A stretch of DNA of 64,000 nucleotides. Origin: Planctomycetota bacterium. GTDB lineage: Bacteria > Planctomycetota > UBA8108 > JACQVS01. The position numbers were made by a program, and so were the translations under genes. The notes under the pieces were generated by a model, which worked only from the letters and a program-made list of their open reading frames with translations, made no database searches and was not told the DNA's origin. The stretch spans positions 1 through 64,000 of the forward strand of contig JACQVS010000110.1 in NCBI GenBank assembly GCA_016209605.1, read 5' to 3'. Of the stretch, positions 9,196 through 17,180 are shown in pieces. Each line of letters opens with the position of its first letter. Positions within the stretch are counted from its first letter, which is position 1.

Positions 9196-10655
9196 TGGCG
9201 CGGTTGTTGGCAACGGATTTTTCCCTCCCGCCTCGTGCGAAAAAGGTCACCTTCCGGGCGCTTTACCGCGAGCTGGACCTCGAGCGGGCGGTCCTCAGGA
9301 CCTACACCAAGTCGCTCTTCTTCCCCCGCAAGTCGCTTTCGGCCTCCCTCGACCGCCGCACCCTTTACGACTTCGCGCGGCGGACCCCCCAGAACGTCGA
9401 GCGGATCCATCAGGCGCTGGTGAAGCGCGCCTTCCACTTTCGCGAGGGCCTGGAGCTGCACTACAACTTCAACGGCAAGCAGCGCAAGGTTTACCTCTTT
9501 CCGTGGGAGGAGCGCATCGTCGATCTCCTTCTCTACCGCCTTCTGAACGCCCACTTTCACGGCGCCTTCTCGAGCTCGAGCTACGCCTACCGCCACCGCG
9601 GCCGCGGCGTCGATCTCTGCCAGCGCCGCATTGCCCGGAAGCTTCAGGAGCTGCCCCGGCCGCTTTACTTCCTCAAGCGCGACATCGCCGACTGCTTTCT
9701 GTCGATCGACCATGCGATCCTGCTCGAGCTGCTGGCCGAGTGGGTCGAGCCGGAAGATTACCTCTTCGACCTGCTCCGGGAGCGGGTCGAGTTTCGCTTC
9801 AAAAGCGAAGGGGAGGAAGCCATCAAGACGGCGTCGCGAGGCGTGCCTTTCGGCGCGGCCATCGCGTGCTTCTTCGCCAACCTCTACTTGACGCCCCTCG
9901 ATCGGGAGCTGGCCTCGATTCCCGGATTCCATTTTTTCCGCTACGCCGATGACATGCTGGGATTCTCCACAAGCCGGGAGTCCGCCCTGGAAGGCAGCCG
10001 GCGGCTCGAGGAAGCCATGAAGGCCTTGAAGCTGCTCAGCAAACCGAGCCACCACCGGGACTTCGCCTTCTCCGGGGGGGATGAGGCCGACGAGGTCTTT
10101 CAAAAAATCGCCAGGTTCCGCCATCTCGGGCTCGAGTTCCGCGCCGCGGGCGGCATCGGCCTGTCGCGCGACAAGGTCCGCAAGGTCTGCAACCAGTTCC
10201 GCTACGCCTTCCGGAGGGGGCGGCGGAAGCTCGAGGCCCTGGCCGATCCCGAAGACCGCGCCCGGCTCGCGGTCGACCTTGCGAGAGGCGTGCTTGAAAA
10301 AAGGTTCCGGCCAGTGGCCATCATCGATTACTATCTGAAGCACGTCGACGATGAAGAGCAGCTCCGTTGGATCGATCGCTGGCTGGCGGAGGAGGTCCTG
10401 GCGGTGGCTTTTCGAAACGGCCACAAGAAGGGGAACTTCCGGAGGATGTCCTTCGAGAAGCTCCGGGCCATGGGCTTGCCGTCGCTCCGCCATCGGCGCC
10501 GGCTGCTCCACCATGGCCATCTGGAATCGTCCTTTTTCGTTTTTCGGACCCGATGGCTGGTTGAAAAAAAGAGGAGGCGGCTGCCAGGCCGGAGAGGCGG
10601 GGAGAACCCCTCTTCTCAGGCCTTTTCTCCAGGTCTAGAAGCAGCGGCTGAATAA
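9195..10655 (+). CDS. Stand-alone reverse transcriptase, unclassified clade
   Basis: RNA-directed DNA polymerase of 486 residues. Visible RT motifs are LKRDIADCFLSIDH (motif A, first catalytic Asp), RGVPFGAAIACFFANLYL (the region equivalent to the group II PQG or DGR PIG motif) and FFRYADDMLGF (YADD, catalytic Asp pair). All three acidic residues are present, so it should be active. There is no maturase X, HNH or Cas1 domain. Motif B reads VPFGAAIA rather than the TPQGG of group II introns or the PIGNLTSQ of diversity-generating retroelements. The C-terminal ~40 residues are Arg/Lys-rich. It is coupled to the upstream propeller gene by TGATG and followed by a hairpin and a zinc-ribbon gene. 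Confidence 0.88.
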   Translation: MARLLATDFSLPPRAKKVTFRALYRELDLERAVLRTYTKSLFFPRKSLSASLDRRTLYDFARRTPQNVERIHQALVKRAFHFREGLELHYNFNGKQRKVYLFPWEERIVDLLLYRLLNAHFHGAFSSSSYAYRHRGRGVDLCQRRIARKLQELPRPLYFLKRDIADCFLSIDHAILLELLAEWVEPEDYLFDLLRERVEFRFKSEGEEAIKTASRGVPFGAAIACFFANLYLTPLDRELASIPGFHFFRYADDMLGFSTSRESALEGSRRLEEAMKALKLLSKPSHHRDFAFSGGDEADEVFQKIARFRHLGLEFRAAGGIGLSRDKVRKVCNQFRYAFRRGRRKLEALADPEDRARLAVDLARGVLEKRFRPVAIIDYYLKHVDDEEQLRWIDRWLAEEVLAVAFRNGHKKGNFRRMSFEKLRAMGLPSLRHRRRLLHHGHLESSFFVFRTRWLVEKKRRRLPGRRGGENPSSQAFSPGLEAAAE

Positions 10656-10698
10656 AACTCGTGAGAAAGAGGGCCGCCTGTCGATAGATGTCATTGAA

Positions 10699-10724
10699 GA
10701 CCTTTCCACCACGGTGTAAAGGTC
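10699..10724 (+). other. 26-nt near-perfect stem-loop between RT and zinc-ribbon genes
   Basis: Arms GACCTTT (10699-10705) and AAAGGTC (10718-10724) enclose a second stem, CACC/GGTG, with one mismatch and a two-base centre. No T-run follows, so it is not a simple terminator. It could be an operator, an RNA processing site or a structured RNA connected with the RT. Confidence 0.5.
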
Positions 10725-10771
10725 GTTGTTCAAGCCGCCTCCTCGATTTATTTCAAGAAGGAACTGAAGCC

Positions 10772-11194
10772 ATGGGACTTTTCGCCAAACTTTTCGGTTT
10801 CAAGGTCCCGTGCCCCTGGTGCGGCGCTCCCGGGGCGAGGGAGACTTTCATCGGCGTTTACTGCGTCAATCCCCGCTGCTCGTGCTTCGATGAGGACTAC
10901 GCCAGGCGGTCTGCCGGGGAGATGCCCTTTTCGCGGGAATCCCGAGCGCGGCCCGGCGGCGTGCTGTTTCCAGCCGCGCCGGAGCCCTCCGCTCCCCCCG
11001 CCAGCCCCATCGAGATCCAGTACGTCAACTTCCGGGGCGAGCACAAAACTTTTGTCGGCGACAAATCGTCAGCGCGGAAAAAAGGGGCGCACCTGAGCAT
11101 CGAGGTGGCGCCGAAGTACAAGCGCATCGCCCTCAAGCTCGAGAAGATCGCCAACCGGGACCAGGTGCTGCGGCAGATTGGCTCGGGAAGGTAA
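10772..11194 (+). CDS. Small zinc-ribbon protein, hypothetical
   Basis: A 140-residue protein starting MGLFAKLFGFK, with an AAGGA-type ribosome site upstream. A four-cysteine zinc ribbon is visible near the start (CPWC, then CVNPRC, plus a further Cys in CSCFD). A proline-rich linker follows, then a C-terminal basic/beta segment (EIQYVNFRGEHKTF, SIEVAPKYKRIALKLEKI). The longer in-frame start at 10688 would run through the upstream hairpin and is not favoured. It lies downstream of the RT gene in the same direction. No known family recognised. Confidence 0.6.
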   Translation: MGLFAKLFGFKVPCPWCGAPGARETFIGVYCVNPRCSCFDEDYARRSAGEMPFSRESRARPGGVLFPAAPEPSAPPASPIEIQYVNFRGEHKTFVGDKSSARKKGAHLSIEVAPKYKRIALKLEKIANRDQVLRQIGSGR

Positions 11195-11220
11195 GATTTC
11201 TGTTTTCCCTGACCCTTTTT

Positions 11221-12851
11221 TTATCGCTTCAACTGCCGGTCGAGCCAGGCGAAGGCGGCCTCTTGCATTTCCAGGGTGAAGGCGTGTCCCACCGGCCAGA
11301 GCCGGGTCTCGAGCCGGCTCCCCGCCTTCTGCGACTCCCACACTCGCCTCATCTTGGCATACGCTTCCTCGACCGCCGGCACCGGGAAGAGCGGATCCTT
11401 CTCGCCGTTGTAGAAGAGCATCGGCTTCGGGCAGGCGAGGCTGGCGACGTCGGGGTAATCGAGATGGTTGAACAGCCCCGGATGGGTCATGGTGAAAGCG
11501 GACTGCCCGGCGGTTTGATTGTTTCCCGGCACCATCAGCCCCTTCACCGTCGCCATCCAGCAGATGGCGGCCCCCGCGGCGATGCGATCGGAAAGTGCCG
11601 CCACTTGCCAGGTGCGGAAGCAGCCCATCGACAGCCCCATGGCGGCGATGCGTTTCGGATCCACCTCCGGCCGCGCCGCCAGGAACTCGGCGGCGCGGAG
11701 GTCCTCGTGGGTGATCAAGCCGGCGAAGGACATCCCCAGGTGGAGCAGATTGCTCGCCAGGGCCTGCTGGCCGTCGAAGCCGGCGCCGCCGCGGCCAGAC
11801 CAGTTGAGGGCGTCCGTCGCCAAGCAGGCGTAGCCTCGCTTCGCCAGCTCATCGCCGAGGTAGCGGCCGCCGTAGTAGCGCTCCACCCACTCCGTGGAAG
11901 ACTTCAGCCGATTTTCATCGCCCCAGGTGCGGATGACCTTCTCCTTGCCGATGTCGAAGCGGGCGCCGTGGTCGTGGAGGAGGAGCACGGCGGGGAAGGG
12001 GGACTTCCCCTTGGGGACGAGCAGGAAGCCCAGGACGCGGCTGTCGGCGGTGAGGTTGAAGGCGACCTTCCTGGCGGTGTATGAGCCGCGGTCCTCCTCG
12101 CCGAGGATCCGCGGGTCGAAAGGGGCCGCCGGCGGCGCGGCGAGGAGGCACTCGATGACCCTGGCGCGGGCGGTCGTTTTCCAGGCGGAAAAATCCTGAT
12201 ATTTTCCCGAGAGCCAGGAGAGCGGGAAGGAGAGCCGCTCCTTGGCGCGGCTGCTGAAGACCGGAAGGCGGTCCTGGATGCCGGCGGTCTGGAAGGCGTT
12301 CAGCGCCCGGCTTCGCGCCCTTTGATCCACGATGCCGGGAAAATCCCGGGCGGCGCGCTCGATGAGCACCTCCGGATCGTTCTCCATGGCGTAGATCTTG
12401 AGCCGCCAGACCTGCTTCTCCGGCGGGGCATCGGCCGGCAGCCAGGAAGGGAAAAGTGGATCTCCTCCCCGTCGATCCGGAAAATCGCCGGCAGCGCTGC
12501 GGCAGGTTGGGCCGATGGAGAAGCGGCCTTGAAAGTGAAGGCACAGGGTGTTTTGTTGTCCGGGAAAGTCCAGGGAAAGGTCGCCAGCGCTCGGCGCGCC
12601 GAGCGTGGCGCATCTCCATTGCCGCCGTGCCAGGTCAACACCCGCACCCCCGCTTCGACCTCGCGCCCGCCGCCGGAAAACACCAGCGCCTGCCCTTCCG
12701 GGAGCGAGCCCGGAGGAAGAGGGAGCGCCAGGCGCACCAGCTGCCGCCCGGGAGCGGCGGGCGCGACCGTCACCGCCAGCTCGCCGGGGCCGGCGAGTCC
12801 GGCCGTTGCGAGGATTGAACTGAGCATCAGGGCGGTCCAAATCGGCTTCAT
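11221..12851 (-). pseudogene. Alpha/beta-hydrolase (acetyl-esterase/dienelactone-hydrolase type), frameshifted
   Basis: Exported alpha/beta hydrolase split between two frames. The N-terminal part (signal peptide MKPIWTALMLSSILATAG, then a beta domain) runs in one frame from 12851 to about 12453. The remainder continues in the -1 frame from FPSWLPADAPPEK to the stop at 11221. The C-terminal domain shows HDHGARFD, the nucleophile elbow GLSMGC and a late PVGHAF histidine, typical of the Abhydrolase_7/acetyl-xylan-esterase-like group. One missing T in the TTTT run at 12452-12455 (coding strand) would restore a single protein (HFFPSWLP) of about 540 residues. It may be a genuine mutation or a homopolymer sequencing error. 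A GGAG site precedes the start. Confidence 0.75.
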
Positions 12852-12978
12852 GGAGCGATCTCTCCTTTCGTTGGTCGGCGGAGAGACATTGTAGCGCCGA
12901 CGGGGAAAAAATTGAATTTCGCGTCACGCCGGAGCAACGCAAAATTTCCGATCTGGTTGGAGTGTTGAGATAAACATA

Positions 12979-13155
12979 ATGCCTGCCTACAATCCCCGTG
13001 GGCAGCTAGGAATATTGAGTACGGAGGACCATGGCACCCTGGTCGCCCAGCGGGAGCGGGCCAGCATGCTGGAGGAGTTGCGCCGGGCCCAGGCCAGAGG
13101 AGAAGGGCTTGACGCTGTGATCCGCAGACTCTCTCCCCCCGACGCCACGCCATAA
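12979..13155 (+). CDS. Possible 58-residue protein, hypothetical
   Basis: An ATG-to-TAA frame encoding 58 residues that begins MPAYNPRGQLGILS and continues with a charged, probably helical stretch (RERASMLEELRRAQARGE). Third positions are GC-rich as in neighbouring genes, but there is no good ribosome-binding site and no recognised family. It may be a real small protein or the relic of a longer gene. Confidence 0.3.
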   Translation: MPAYNPRGQLGILSTEDHGTLVAQRERASMLEELRRAQARGEGLDAVIRRLSPPDATP

Positions 13156-13231
13156 CTTTTACGACCACATGCTCACTCTGGAATTTTGGGCGTAAGGATC
13201 TTTCGATTTCTCTGCACCCGGCGGGCCGGGG

Positions 13232-13259
13232 TTGACCTTACCTCACTCTTCAGGATAAT
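13232..13259 (+). promoter_or_regulatory. Likely sigma70-type promoter of the ECF sigma gene
   Basis: A -35-like TTGACC (13232-13237), a 16-bp spacer and a -10-like GATAAT (13254-13259) lie 66 bp upstream of the sigma factor start. Confidence 0.45.
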
Positions 13260-13325
13260 TGCAGGGCTATGGCGAGAATGTGCCGACCGGCACTTTCGCC
13301 AGGTTGTCCAGGAGGTTCGGTGCTT

Positions 13326-13970
13326 ATGCAAGGAGACACTCAAGAGGTCAAACTACTCCTGAGCTGCGGCAGCGCGGAGTCCCGGCAGAAAACCTTCGCT
13401 GGACTGTTCCAGCAGCACAGGAATCGGCTCCGGCTCATGCTCGAACTGCGCCTGGACCCCCGGCTCCAACGCCGGATCGATCCGTCCGACGTCATCCAGG
13501 AGGCGTATCTGGAAGCCGCACGTCGCCTGGATGCCTATTTGAAGGATCTTCCCATGCCATTCTACTTATGGCTGCATCGGCTGGCGCGGCAGAGGCTCCT
13601 GGCTCTCCATCGTCACCACTTTCTGGAATGCCGCGACGTCTGCCGTGAGGTGCGAATCTGGGGGGAAGAGACCCTCGAGACGAGCTCCGCGGCGTTGGCA
13701 ACTCATCTGTTGCGGGAAGAGCCCTCGCCGAGTGGGTGTGCCGTCCTTGCCGAGATTCGAGCTCAACTGCGGGAGGCTCTCGAACGGCTGGACCCGGTGG
13801 ACCGTGAGGTCCTTGCCCTGAGGCACTTCGAGCAGCTCTCCTTTGGCGAAGTCGCCAAGGCCCTGGGGATCGAGGCGTCGGCCGCTAGCAAGCGGTACTA
13901 CCGCGCCCTCGGCCGCCTCAAGAAAATCGTTTCCGGGCCTGGAGGGATTCCGAAGAAGGGCCGGGAATGA
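13326..13970 (+). CDS. ECF-family RNA polymerase sigma factor, planctomycete type
   Basis: Sigma-70 family factor of 214 residues. Region 2 is visible as RIDPSDVIQEAYLEAARR with the following FYLWLHRLARQRLL. Region 4 is LDPVDREVLALRHFEQLSF followed by GEVAKALGIEASAASKRYYRAL, a helix-turn-helix for -35 recognition. I chose the ATG at 13326 because AGGAGG (13310-13315) lies 10 bases upstream; earlier in-frame ATGs lack this. Its stop overlaps the start of a Ser/Thr kinase gene (ATGA). Such sigma/kinase pairs are frequent in Planctomycetota, where the kinase is thought to control the sigma factor. Here the kinase is broken, so control is probably lost or altered. Confidence 0.88.
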   Translation: MQGDTQEVKLLLSCGSAESRQKTFAGLFQQHRNRLRLMLELRLDPRLQRRIDPSDVIQEAYLEAARRLDAYLKDLPMPFYLWLHRLARQRLLALHRHHFLECRDVCREVRIWGEETLETSSAALATHLLREEPSPSGCAVLAEIRAQLREALERLDPVDREVLALRHFEQLSFGEVAKALGIEASAASKRYYRALGRLKKIVSGPGGIPKKGRE

Positions 13971-15180
13971 GCGAGGATCAGGGCTTCACGAGCGCCTTCT
14001 TCGGGCCGGAGCTCGAGCCGCTGGTGTTATCTTTTCTCGAGCGCCACCGCCGGGGCGAAAATCCGTCCGTTACGGAGTACATGGAAAGCTGACGCGGTCG
14101 AGCGAGATCCTGGGAACCCTGCGCTACATGGCCCCCGAGCGCTTCCAGGGCCACTCGAGCCCTCAGGGCGACATCTACGGGCTGGGGATGACACTCTACG
14201 AGCTCATCACGCTCCAGGCCGCGTTCTCCGAGACCAACCGCCGGCGACTCCTGCAGGAGATCCTTCGCGGCTCCCCGCCCAGGCCGCGCACGCTCGACCG
14301 CCGCATCCCGTGGGAGATTGAGGCCATCATCCGCAGGGCCACCGAGAGGGAGCCGGAGGAGCGATACGCGAGGGCCCTCCAGCTCGCGGACGACCTGGAC
14401 GGGGACGGCGATCAGGACCTGGCTGTGGCGGGCGGCGAGAGGCACGTCTTCGTGCTCAAGAACACGGGGAAGGGCGGGTTCGAGAGCCCCGAGAAGCTCG
14501 AGACGGGTTCTTACCCGACCTACATCGCGGTTGCCGACCTCGATGGGGACCAGGACCTCGACCTCGCCACGGTCAACAACAACAGATCGCAGCCTCTCTC
14601 GCTTCTCCGGAACGACCGCCAGGGCGAGTTCGCGTCCCCGGTCCATCGTTCGCTGGGCGGCTACGGACAGAGCATCCTGGCCGTGGACCTCGAGGGCGAC
14701 GGCGATCTCGATCTCGCCGGCGTCCTTCGGCCCGACTGCATCTGGCTCCTCAAGAACGCGGGGGAGGGGCGCTTCGGCGAGCCGGAGGTTCTTTCCCTCA
14801 GGGCGAAGGTCCAGGCCGTGGCCGCCGCAAGGTCGCCCGCGAAGGGCGCGCCCGACCTCGTGGCCGTGGGGGGCGAGAACAACGTGTTCCTTCTCCCAAA
14901 CCGGGGGGACGGGACGTTCGTGCCGGGGAAGACGCTCGTCGCTCCGTCTTCCGTGCTCGCCATCGCTTCTGAAGACCTCGATGGCGATGGCCGCATCGAC
15001 CTCGCTACGGTGGGAGGGACGAGTGGCGCCTGGATCTCCTGGAACGAGATCAGGTTCACCGACTGTAACGGGAACGGCGTCCTCGATCCCTGCGACCTCT
15101 CGGCGCGGACGAGCCGGGATGTCAAGCCAGGGGACCCGTCTCCTGAGCGACGTTGGTGTAATGTCGTTTTATCCGGATAA
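13967..15180 (+). pseudogene. Ser/Thr kinase fragments fused to FG-GAP/VCBS repeats
   Basis: The gene starts at the ATGA overlap with the sigma gene. It encodes 41 residues of a kinase N-terminus (FLERHRRGENPSVTEYMES) before a TGA at 14090. In another frame, from about 14086, a kinase C-lobe follows (EILGTLRYMAPERF, GDIYGLGMTLYELITL). The ATP-binding lobe and catalytic HRD loop are missing. At about 14395 the kinase stops at LADDL and runs directly into FG-GAP/VCBS repeats (DGDGDQDLAVAG, ADLDGDQDLDLATVN, DLEGDGDLDLAG, EDLDGDGRIDLATVG). It ends with a Ca-binding-like DCNGNGVLDPCDL that is itself cut short. It looks like three pieces of two genes joined by deletions, and cannot be a functional kinase. 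Confidence 0.75.
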
Positions 15181-15189
15181 AATGACATT
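15160..15189. repeat. 30-bp palindrome, 15-bp arms without spacer
   Basis: Left arm 15160-15174 and right arm 15175-15189 are reverse complements at 14 of 15 positions, centred on ATCCGGAT. It lies between convergent genes, exactly where the FG-GAP reading frame is cut short. It is too symmetrical and lacks the loop of a typical terminator. A recombination or transposon-end relic, or a protein-binding site, is possible. Confidence 0.6.
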
Positions 15190-15205
15190 CAAGGTGATTT
15201 TATCT

Positions 15206-16357
15206 TCACTTCAGCCCGCGCATGGTGAAGAACCGCGCGAACCGCCGGCGGAGCGGGGGGTGGAGGATGAGCCAAAGCAGGGCGCGGCGCAGGAGAGATC
15301 GCCGGTGCTCCCTCCCCAGGAACAGGTTGAACTCGGCGCGGCGGCAGGCTTGCTTTGCCCGGCGGCGGGCGCGGCGCTCGTAATGCCTGAGGGCCTCCTC
15401 CGGCGCAGTGCCCTTCTTCAGGATCCGGGCCAGAGCCGAGGCCAGATCCCAGGCGTCCAGCCAGCCGAGGTTCATGCCCTGGCCGCCGATGGGGCTGACT
15501 ACGTGGGCGGCGTCGCCGGCGAGGGCGACGCGGCCTTTGAAAAAAGCGGCGGCGATGCAGGCCTGGATGCCGAAGGAATTCAAGCGGTAAGGCTTCAGCC
15601 CGGCCAGATCGTGGCCAGTGCGCTCGCGCACCCGCTGGCGGAAATCCTTGAGCGCCGGCTTCTTCTCGAAGCGCTCCGTCTTCATCACCCAGCGCCTCCG
15701 GCCGCCCGGGAGGGGAAAGGACTCCACCAGGCCCGCCGTTCCCAGGAAGATGGCCGCCGCGGCGCCGAAGCCGGTGCGATCGTCGAAGTCCCCCAGGGCG
15801 AAGGCATCCGGATAGGGCTTTTCCACAAACTCGACGCCGGCCAGATCCCGCAGCCGGCTCGATTTGCCATCGCAGCCGATGGCATAGAGCCCCGAAAAGC
15901 GGAGGCGCGCGCCGGTTCCATCCACCGCCTCCGTTTCCACGCCGGCGTCCCGGCCGGCGGCGTTCACGACCTCGAGGCCGCGCCGGAGGCAGCCCGGCGC
16001 CCGCTTCTGGAGATGCTCCTCCAGTATGCCCTCGGTGTCGTGCTGCGGCAGGGAGAGGACGAAGTTGAAAGGCTCGGGGCAGCCGCGAAACGACAGCGTT
16101 CCGAGATAGCGGCCGTTCAGGAACACTTTCCCCGCCTCGACCCTCACCCCCTTCTCGAGGAAGCGCTCCGCCAGCCCCAGCCGCTCGAGCCTCTCCAGGC
16201 TGGGAGGGTGGAGGCCGATCGAGCGCGTGTGCTCCGAGGGCTGTTGATCCTTCTCCAGGATGAGGAAGGGGACCTCCAGCCGCTCGAGGCAGCAGCCGAG
16301 GAAGAGCCCGACCGGCCCGGCCCCGATGATGATGACCTCGGCATGGTTCTCGGCCAT
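15206..16357 (-). CDS. FAD-dependent monooxygenase (UbiH/PHBH-like)
   Basis: Flavoprotein hydroxylase of 383 residues. The N-terminal Rossmann FAD motif is IIGAGPVGLFLG, and the second FAD motif is ALAGDAAHVVSPIGGQGMNLG near residues 275-295. These are characteristic of the p-hydroxybenzoate/ubiquinone-hydroxylase group. The start MAENHAEV (16357) places the FAD motif at the correct distance and begins 8 bp after the methyltransferase stop, so the two genes form an operon. A methyltransferase/FAD-hydroxylase pair fits tailoring of a quinone or a polyketide/alkylresorcinol-type product; the substrate cannot be deduced. Confidence 0.85.
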   Translation of the reverse strand: MAENHAEVIIIGAGPVGLFLGCCLERLEVPFLILEKDQQPSEHTRSIGLHPPSLERLERLGLAERFLEKGVRVEAGKVFLNGRYLGTLSFRGCPEPFNFVLSLPQHDTEGILEEHLQKRAPGCLRRGLEVVNAAGRDAGVETEAVDGTGARLRFSGLYAIGCDGKSSRLRDLAGVEFVEKPYPDAFALGDFDDRTGFGAAAAIFLGTAGLVESFPLPGGRRRWVMKTERFEKKPALKDFRQRVRERTGHDLAGLKPYRLNSFGIQACIAAAFFKGRVALAGDAAHVVSPIGGQGMNLGWLDAWDLASALARILKKGTAPEEALRHYERRARRRAKQACRRAEFNLFLGREHRRSLLRRALLWLILHPPLRRRFARFFTMRGLK

Positions 16358-16365
16358 CGGGGGTA

Positions 16366-17076
16366 TCACGGCTGGAGAGCGTCGCGGCCCGGGAGCCGGC
16401 TCCGGCAGAGGAGCAGCAGCCGGTACGGGAACAGGCGGCGCACCTCCCAGCCGCGCGGGGCCAGCGCTCGCAGCTCCCGCTCGGTGTAGCTCCGCCGGAT
16501 GGAGGCCAGCCCATCGGCCACGATGTAAGAGCGGTGGAAGAAGGGGGCGGTGATCAGCCAGAAAAAGATGCAAGCGATGGCGCTGCGCCGAGCGTCGGCG
16601 AAGAGGACCAGCTCCCGCGCCAGATGCTCCGCGTCCTCGAGCAGGCCGGCGAACTCCGCCTCGGCGAGGTGGTGGAGGAGGTGGTTCGAGATGACGAAGT
16701 CGAACCGCCGTCCCTGCTCGCGCAAGTCGCGCGCCGAGGCCCGCAGGAACTCGATCTCCGGTGGCCAGGAGCGCCGGCGCGCGAAGGCGATGGCCCGAGG
16801 GTCCGGATCGGCGGCGGTGACCTGAATTTGGAGCCCGTCGGCCCGCGCCCACCGGAAGAGAGCGAGGGGGATGTCGCCGCCGCCCGAGCCGAGGTCGAGG
16901 ATGTTGTGAACGCGGCCGCGGCCGGTGAGCCGTGGCCGGAGGTAGCTCTTGTAAACGCGCCGCCACCGGGAGAAGAGGCGGTTGATGCCGGCGAGCTGGC
17001 GGTAGGTGTTGAACAGCAGCCGCTGATCGCAATCGAGATCTTCCATGTGCTCGCGGAGGTGGCGCGCTCGTTTCAT
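16366..17076 (-). CDS. SAM-dependent methyltransferase
   Basis: Class I methyltransferase of about 236 residues. Motif I reads NILDLGSGGGDIPLAL, an acidic residue in TAADPDP follows, and FDFVISNHLLHHL is the usual post-motif. The start at MKRARHLREHMEDLD is preferred to the upstream Met because the extra 48 residues would cover the divergent promoter region. The family context (MT next to FAD hydroxylase) suggests O- or C-methylation in secondary or quinone metabolism. Confidence 0.82.
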   Translation of the reverse strand: MKRARHLREHMEDLDCDQRLLFNTYRQLAGINRLFSRWRRVYKSYLRPRLTGRGRVHNILDLGSGGGDIPLALFRWARADGLQIQVTAADPDPRAIAFARRRSWPPEIEFLRASARDLREQGRRFDFVISNHLLHHLAEAEFAGLLEDAEHLARELVLFADARRSAIACIFFWLITAPFFHRSYIVADGLASIRRSYTERELRALAPRGWEVRRLFPYRLLLLCRSRLPGRDALQP

Positions 17077-17180
17077 GAGGTCTATTTTCCGCGAAAAAAA
17101 TCGTCGAAACGCTAAATTTTCATTTAAAATATAGGGCTGGTTTAAAACGTGTTGCTTTCTTACCGCACAGAGGTCTATCG

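Larger units (their letters stand above)
12852..13325. other. Divergent intergenic stretch
   Basis: Region between the minus-strand esterase and the plus-strand sigma factor gene. It contains one possible small gene (12979-13155) and a promoter (13232-13259), both listed separately. The rest shows no clear feature. Confidence 0.5.

Noticed and set aside
9195-10771. Diversity-generating retroelement or retron
   Set aside because: No template/variable repeat pair, no C-type-lectin target and no msr/msd-like RNA were recognised; RT motif B does not match either class.
12440-12465. Programmed -1 frameshift in the esterase
   Set aside because: The bases around TTTTCCC do not give a heptamer allowing both tRNAs to re-pair, and no stimulatory structure is obvious.
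15206-17032. 608-residue version of the FAD monooxygenase
   Set aside because: The first 225 residues would overlap the methyltransferase gene; the FAD motif and spacing favour 16357.
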